Assembly (NCBI RefSeq): GCF_036421855.1
Contig: NZ_JAZGOK010000012.1
DNA from: Georgenia_B sunbinii
GTDB lineage: Bacteria > Actinomycetota > Actinomycetes > Actinomycetales > Actinomycetaceae
Strand: one strand, 5' to 3'
Length of the DNA: 64,000 bases
Below are positions 61,249-64,000 of this stretch, piece after piece. The position numbers and the translations under genes are program-made. Each line of letters starts with the position of its first letter. Position 1 is the stretch's first letter. Below the pieces are notes generated by a model. That model was not told where the DNA came from. It saw only the letters and a program-made list of their open reading frames with translations, and made no database searches.

Positions 61249-61740
61249 TCAGGCCTGGGTCAGTGACCCGCCGGCTGCTTCAATCTTCTGCTGTGCCGAC
61301 GCCGACCAGGCGTCGACGGTGAGGTCCAGCTTGACGGCCAGCTCGCCGGTGCCGAGCACCTTGACGAGCTCACCGCCGCGCACCGCACCCTTGGCGACGA
61401 GGTCCTCGACGGTGACGGTGCCACCCTCGGGGAACAGCGACGCGAGCCGGTCGAGGTTAACGACCTGGAACTCGGTGCGGAACGGGTTCTTGAAGCCACG
61501 GAGCTTGGGCAGCCGCATGTGCAGCGGCATCTGCCCACCCTCGAAGCCGGCGGGAACCTGGTAACGGGCCTTGGTGCCCTTGGTCCCGCGGCCCGCGGTC
61601 TTGCCTCGACGACCACCCTCACCGCGGCCCACCCGGATCTTGGTGCTCTTGGCACCCGGGGCGGGACGGAGGTGGTGGAGCTTGAGCGGACGCGCCGCGT
61701 TGGCGTCGGTCCCCTCTGCTGCCTTCTTGGAATCGGCCAT
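61249..61740 (-). CDS. rplO: 50S ribosomal protein L15
   Basis: A 163-residue L15 with LKLHHLRPAPGAKSTKIRVG, the glycine-rich GRGEGGRRGKTAGRGTKG and GFEGGQMPLHMRLPKLRGF. A short polar N-terminal extension (about 15 residues) precedes the core. It lies 2 nt after rpmD. Confidence 0.97.
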   Translation of the reverse strand: MADSKKAAEGTDANAARPLKLHHLRPAPGAKSTKIRVGRGEGGRRGKTAGRGTKGTKARYQVPAGFEGGQMPLHMRLPKLRGFKNPFRTEFQVVNLDRLASLFPEGGTVTVEDLVAKGAVRGGELVKVLGTGELAVKLDLTVDAWSASAQQKIEAAGGSLTQA

Positions 61741-61742
61741 GG

Positions 61743-61925
61743 TTACTTGACCTCCTCGACGCTGACCAGGTGGGCCACCGTCGTGATCATGCCGCGGAAC
61801 TCAGGGCGGTCCTCACGCACGACGCTCTGGCCGATGCGTCGCAGCCCGAGGGACCGCAGAGTGTGGCGCTGGTTGTCCGTGCCACCGATGGTGGACTTGG
61901 TCTGGGTGACCTTCAGCTGAGTCAT
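61743..61925 (-). CDS. rpmD: 50S ribosomal protein L30
   Basis: A 60-residue L30 with LKVTQTKSTIGGTDNQRHTL and LGLRRIGQSVVREDRPEFRG. Its ATG shares one base with the rpsE stop (TGATG), indicating tight coupling. Confidence 0.97.
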   Translation of the reverse strand: MTQLKVTQTKSTIGGTDNQRHTLRSLGLRRIGQSVVREDRPEFRGMITTVAHLVSVEEVK

Positions 61926-62638
61926 CAGGCACCAGCCCTTCCGGCGCCCTGGGTCAGCTTCTCGTCACGGTTCTTCGCCTCGCCCAGGGCGCGGTTGCGC
62001 AGCATGACTGCCGGCGCGACGCGCTCGAGCGGGAGCCCGCGGCGCGCGGCCACGGCCTCCGGCTGCTCGAGGTCCTTGAGGGCCTGAGCGGTGGCGTGAA
62101 CGATGTTGATCGCGTTCTCCGACCCGAGCGACTTGCTCAGGATGTCGTGGATACCGGCGCAGTCGAGCACGGCGCGCACCGGACCACCGGCGATGACCCC
62201 GGTACCGGGAGCGGCCGGACGCAGGAACACCACGCCGGCTGCGGCCTCGCCGGTGACGGCGTGCGGGATCGTCTTCTGGATCATCGGGACGCGGAAGAAG
62301 TTCTTCTTCGCCTCCTCGACGCCCTTGGCGATCGCCGCGGGCACCTCCTTGGCCTTGCCGTAGCCCACGCCGACGGTGCCGTCACCGTCGCCGACGACCA
62401 CGAGGGCGGTGAAGCTGAAGCGACGCCCACCCTTGACCACCTTGGAGACGCGATTGATCGTCACCACGCGCTCGATGTACTGGTTCTTGTCCTCCGGCCC
62501 GCGACGGTTGTCGCCACGGCGACCGCCCTGGCGGTCTCCGCCGCCGGTGCGCTCGCCGGTCCCGCCGGCGGCACCGGTCCCACCGGCGCTGCCGGTACCG
62601 GAACCGGAGCCGGTCCTGCTTCGCTGCGGTGCAGCCAT
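61925..62638 (-). CDS. rpsE: 30S ribosomal protein S5
   Basis: A 237-residue S5 from the ATG giving MAAPQRSRTGSG. A Gly/Thr/Ser-rich low-complexity N-terminus of about 45 residues precedes the core (QYIERVVTINRVSKVVKGGRR, VGVGYGKAKEVP, VVFLRPAAPGTGVIAGG), which lies in the decoding-fidelity region of the 30S subunit. An open frame extends upstream across rplR but is a shadow. Confidence 0.96.
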   Translation of the reverse strand: MAAPQRSRTGSGSGTGSAGGTGAAGGTGERTGGGDRQGGRRGDNRRGPEDKNQYIERVVTINRVSKVVKGGRRFSFTALVVVGDGDGTVGVGYGKAKEVPAAIAKGVEEAKKNFFRVPMIQKTIPHAVTGEAAAGVVFLRPAAPGTGVIAGGPVRAVLDCAGIHDILSKSLGSENAINIVHATAQALKDLEQPEAVAARRGLPLERVAPAVMLRNRALGEAKNRDEKLTQGAGRAGA

Positions 62639-62672
62639 CAGATGTTCCTTTGCTCTCGTGCGTTGACCCTGG

Positions 62673-63044
62673 TCACAGGCGCAGCCCGCCCTCGCGGGCG
62701 CCATCGGCCACTGCTGCGACCCGCCCGTGGTACTTGTTGCCCCCACGGTCGAAGACGACCTGCTCGATGCCTGCTGCCTTGCCGCGCTCGGCAACGAGCT
62801 CGCCGACCTTGCGGGACTTGGCAACCTTCTCGCCGTCGTCCCCGCGCAGGTCCGCCTCGAGGGTCGAGGCGGAGGCCAGCGTCGTGCCGGTCGTGTCGTC
62901 CACCAGCTGCGCCACGATGTGACGCGAGGACCGGGTGACGACCAGACGGGGACGCTCGGGGGTGCCGTGGATCCGCTTGCGGACGCGGCCGTGGCGGCGG
63001 GCACGCGCAGCGTTCTTGCCCTTGCCCTTGACGGACAGTGCCAT
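62673..63044 (-). CDS. rplR: 50S ribosomal protein L18
   Basis: A 123-residue L18 from the ATG giving MALSVKGKGKN; a GTG one codon upstream is a weaker choice. Core segments RVRKRIHGTPERPRL, VTRSSRHIVAQLVDD and FDRGGNKYHGRVAAVADGARE bind 5S rRNA. The ATG shares one base with the rplF stop. Confidence 0.97.
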   Translation of the reverse strand: MALSVKGKGKNAARARRHGRVRKRIHGTPERPRLVVTRSSRHIVAQLVDDTTGTTLASASTLEADLRGDDGEKVAKSRKVGELVAERGKAAGIEQVVFDRGGNKYHGRVAAVADGAREGGLRL

Positions 63045-63583
63045 CACTTACCTGCCTTTCCGGCCTTGCGGGTAACCTGCTCGCCCGCGTAGCGCACACC
63101 CTTGCCCTTGTAGGGCTCGGGCTTACGGATCTTACGGATGTTGGCGGCAACCTCACCGACGAGCTGCTTGTCGATCCCGGAGATCGTCAGCTTGTTGTTG
63201 CCCTCCACCTGGATGGTGATCCCCTCGGGAGGGGTCACCGACACCGGGTGGGAGAAGCCGAGCGCGAGCTCGATGCCCTGGCCCTTGGCCACGGCGCGGT
63301 AGCCGGTACCGACGATCTCGAGCTTCTTCTCGTAACCCTGGGTCACCCCGACCACGCAGTTGTGGATGAGCGTGCGGGTGAGGCCGTGGAGGGAGCGCGA
63401 CTCGCGCTCCTCGTCGGGCCGGGTGACGACGATGGTGCCGTCCTCGTCCCGCGACGCCGCGATGGGCGCGGGGATGGTGTGGCTGAGCGTGCCCTTGGGG
63501 CCCTTGACCGTGAGCAGCGCGCCGTCGATCGTGACGTCGACTCCTGCGGGGACCGGGACCGGAACCTTACCGATTCGAGACAT
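63044..63583 (-). CDS. rplF: 50S ribosomal protein L6
   Basis: A 179-residue L6 with MSRIGKVPVPVPAGVDV, GPKGTLSHTI and the C-terminal GIDKQLVGEVAANIRKIRKPEPYKGKGVRY. It lies 18 nt after rpsH. Confidence 0.98.
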   Translation of the reverse strand: MSRIGKVPVPVPAGVDVTIDGALLTVKGPKGTLSHTIPAPIAASRDEDGTIVVTRPDEERESRSLHGLTRTLIHNCVVGVTQGYEKKLEIVGTGYRAVAKGQGIELALGFSHPVSVTPPEGITIQVEGNNKLTISGIDKQLVGEVAANIRKIRKPEPYKGKGVRYAGEQVTRKAGKAGK

Positions 63584-63601
63584 GGTTACATTCCTCCCTG
63601 G

Positions 63602-64000
63602 TCACCAGACGTAGGCGAGGACTTCCCCACCTACGCCCTTGTTCTCGGCCTCGCGGTCTGTCAGCAGACCCGAGGAGGTGGACAGGATCGCCACACCCAG
63701 GCCACCAAGGACCCGGGGAAGGTTGGTGGACTTCGCGTAGACGCGCAGTCCGGGCTTGGACACCCGGCGGATGCCGGCGAGCGAGCGCTCGCGCTGCGGG
63801 CCGAACTTGAGGTTCAGCGTCAGCTTCTGTCCTACCTGGGCGTCCTCGACGACCGAGCCGGCGATGTAGCCCTCGGTCTGGAGGATCTCGGCGATAGCCG
63901 CCTTGAGCTTGGAGTACGGCATGGTCACCGACTCGTGGTACGCCGAGTTGGCGTTACGCAGACGCGTGAGCATGTCTGCGATGGGGTCTGTCATTGTCAT
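63602..64000 (-). CDS. rpsH: 30S ribosomal protein S8
   Basis: A 132-residue S8 starting with MTMTDPIADMLTRLRNA exactly at the right edge. The rRNA-binding C-terminus STSSGLLTDREAENKGVGGEVLAYVW is intact. The gene appears complete, although its ribosome site and the upstream genes of the operon lie outside the window. Confidence 0.95.
   Translation of the reverse strand: MTMTDPIADMLTRLRNANSAYHESVTMPYSKLKAAIAEILQTEGYIAGSVVEDAQVGQKLTLNLKFGPQRERSLAGIRRVSKPGLRVYAKSTNLPRVLGGLGVAILSTSSGLLTDREAENKGVGGEVLAYVW

Overview
The window is a high-GC Gram-positive (actinobacterial) chromosome segment, most like the Micrococcales. This is inferred from the very high GC at third codon positions, actinobacterial-style ribosomal proteins, GTG starts, apparently leaderless promoters, LPXTG wall proteins and MalT-like LuxR regulators. 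No tRNA, rRNA, CRISPR array or insertion sequence was seen.

Layout, left to right. (1) 1-1029: the edge of what looks like a lasso-peptide (RiPP) locus. It has a truncated asparagine-synthase-like gene, a 48-residue precursor gene with its own hairpin, and a divergent PqqD-like RiPP recognition protein. (2) 1042-11054: a housekeeping block, mostly minus strand: glmM, rpsI-rplM, a DUF5709 gene, truA, a ROK-family gene, a Gfo/Idh/MocA oxidoreductase, then rplQ-rpoA-rpsK-rpsM-rpmJ-infA. (3) 11327-33194: an envelope polysaccharide locus. It carries a priming sugar-phosphate transferase, several glycosyltransferases (one a two-domain fusion, one an Alg14-Alg13-type fusion), a Wzx flippase, an O-antigen-ligase/Wzy-type protein, a Wzz-like protein, a pyruvyl transferase paired with an FrhB-like iron-sulfur protein, an ABC exporter, a nucleotidyltransferase and a 1702-residue secreted multidomain protein. 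(4) 33195-53293: two giant paralogous wall-anchored proteins (3777 and 2459 residues). Each has a signal peptide, a von Willebrand A domain with an intact MIDAS, long arrays of Cys-containing beta modules, and a C-terminal LPTTG-membrane-Arg tail. Each gene ends in a similar set of hairpins. (5) 53294-58380: two overlapping MalT-like LuxR regulators. (6) 58388-64000: map-adk-secY-rplO-rpmD-rpsE-rplR-rplF-rpsH, the distal spc operon.

The key architectural point is that map and infA, normally close together, are here separated by about 47 kb of surface functions (regions 3-5). The two LuxR genes follow map by only 7 nt on the same strand, and the two giants follow on that strand. A working hypothesis is that the polysaccharide, the secreted propeller/kelch protein and the giant VWA-tipped stalks together build a regulated cell surface or biofilm layer.

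The most unusual material is the giant pair. They share a leader and 3' hairpins, so they look like a whole-gene duplication. They differ mainly in module number. Giant 1 carries a tandem duplication of a 590-residue four-module cassette and near-identical 220-residue modules, with 120 of 120 bases identical between two copies.
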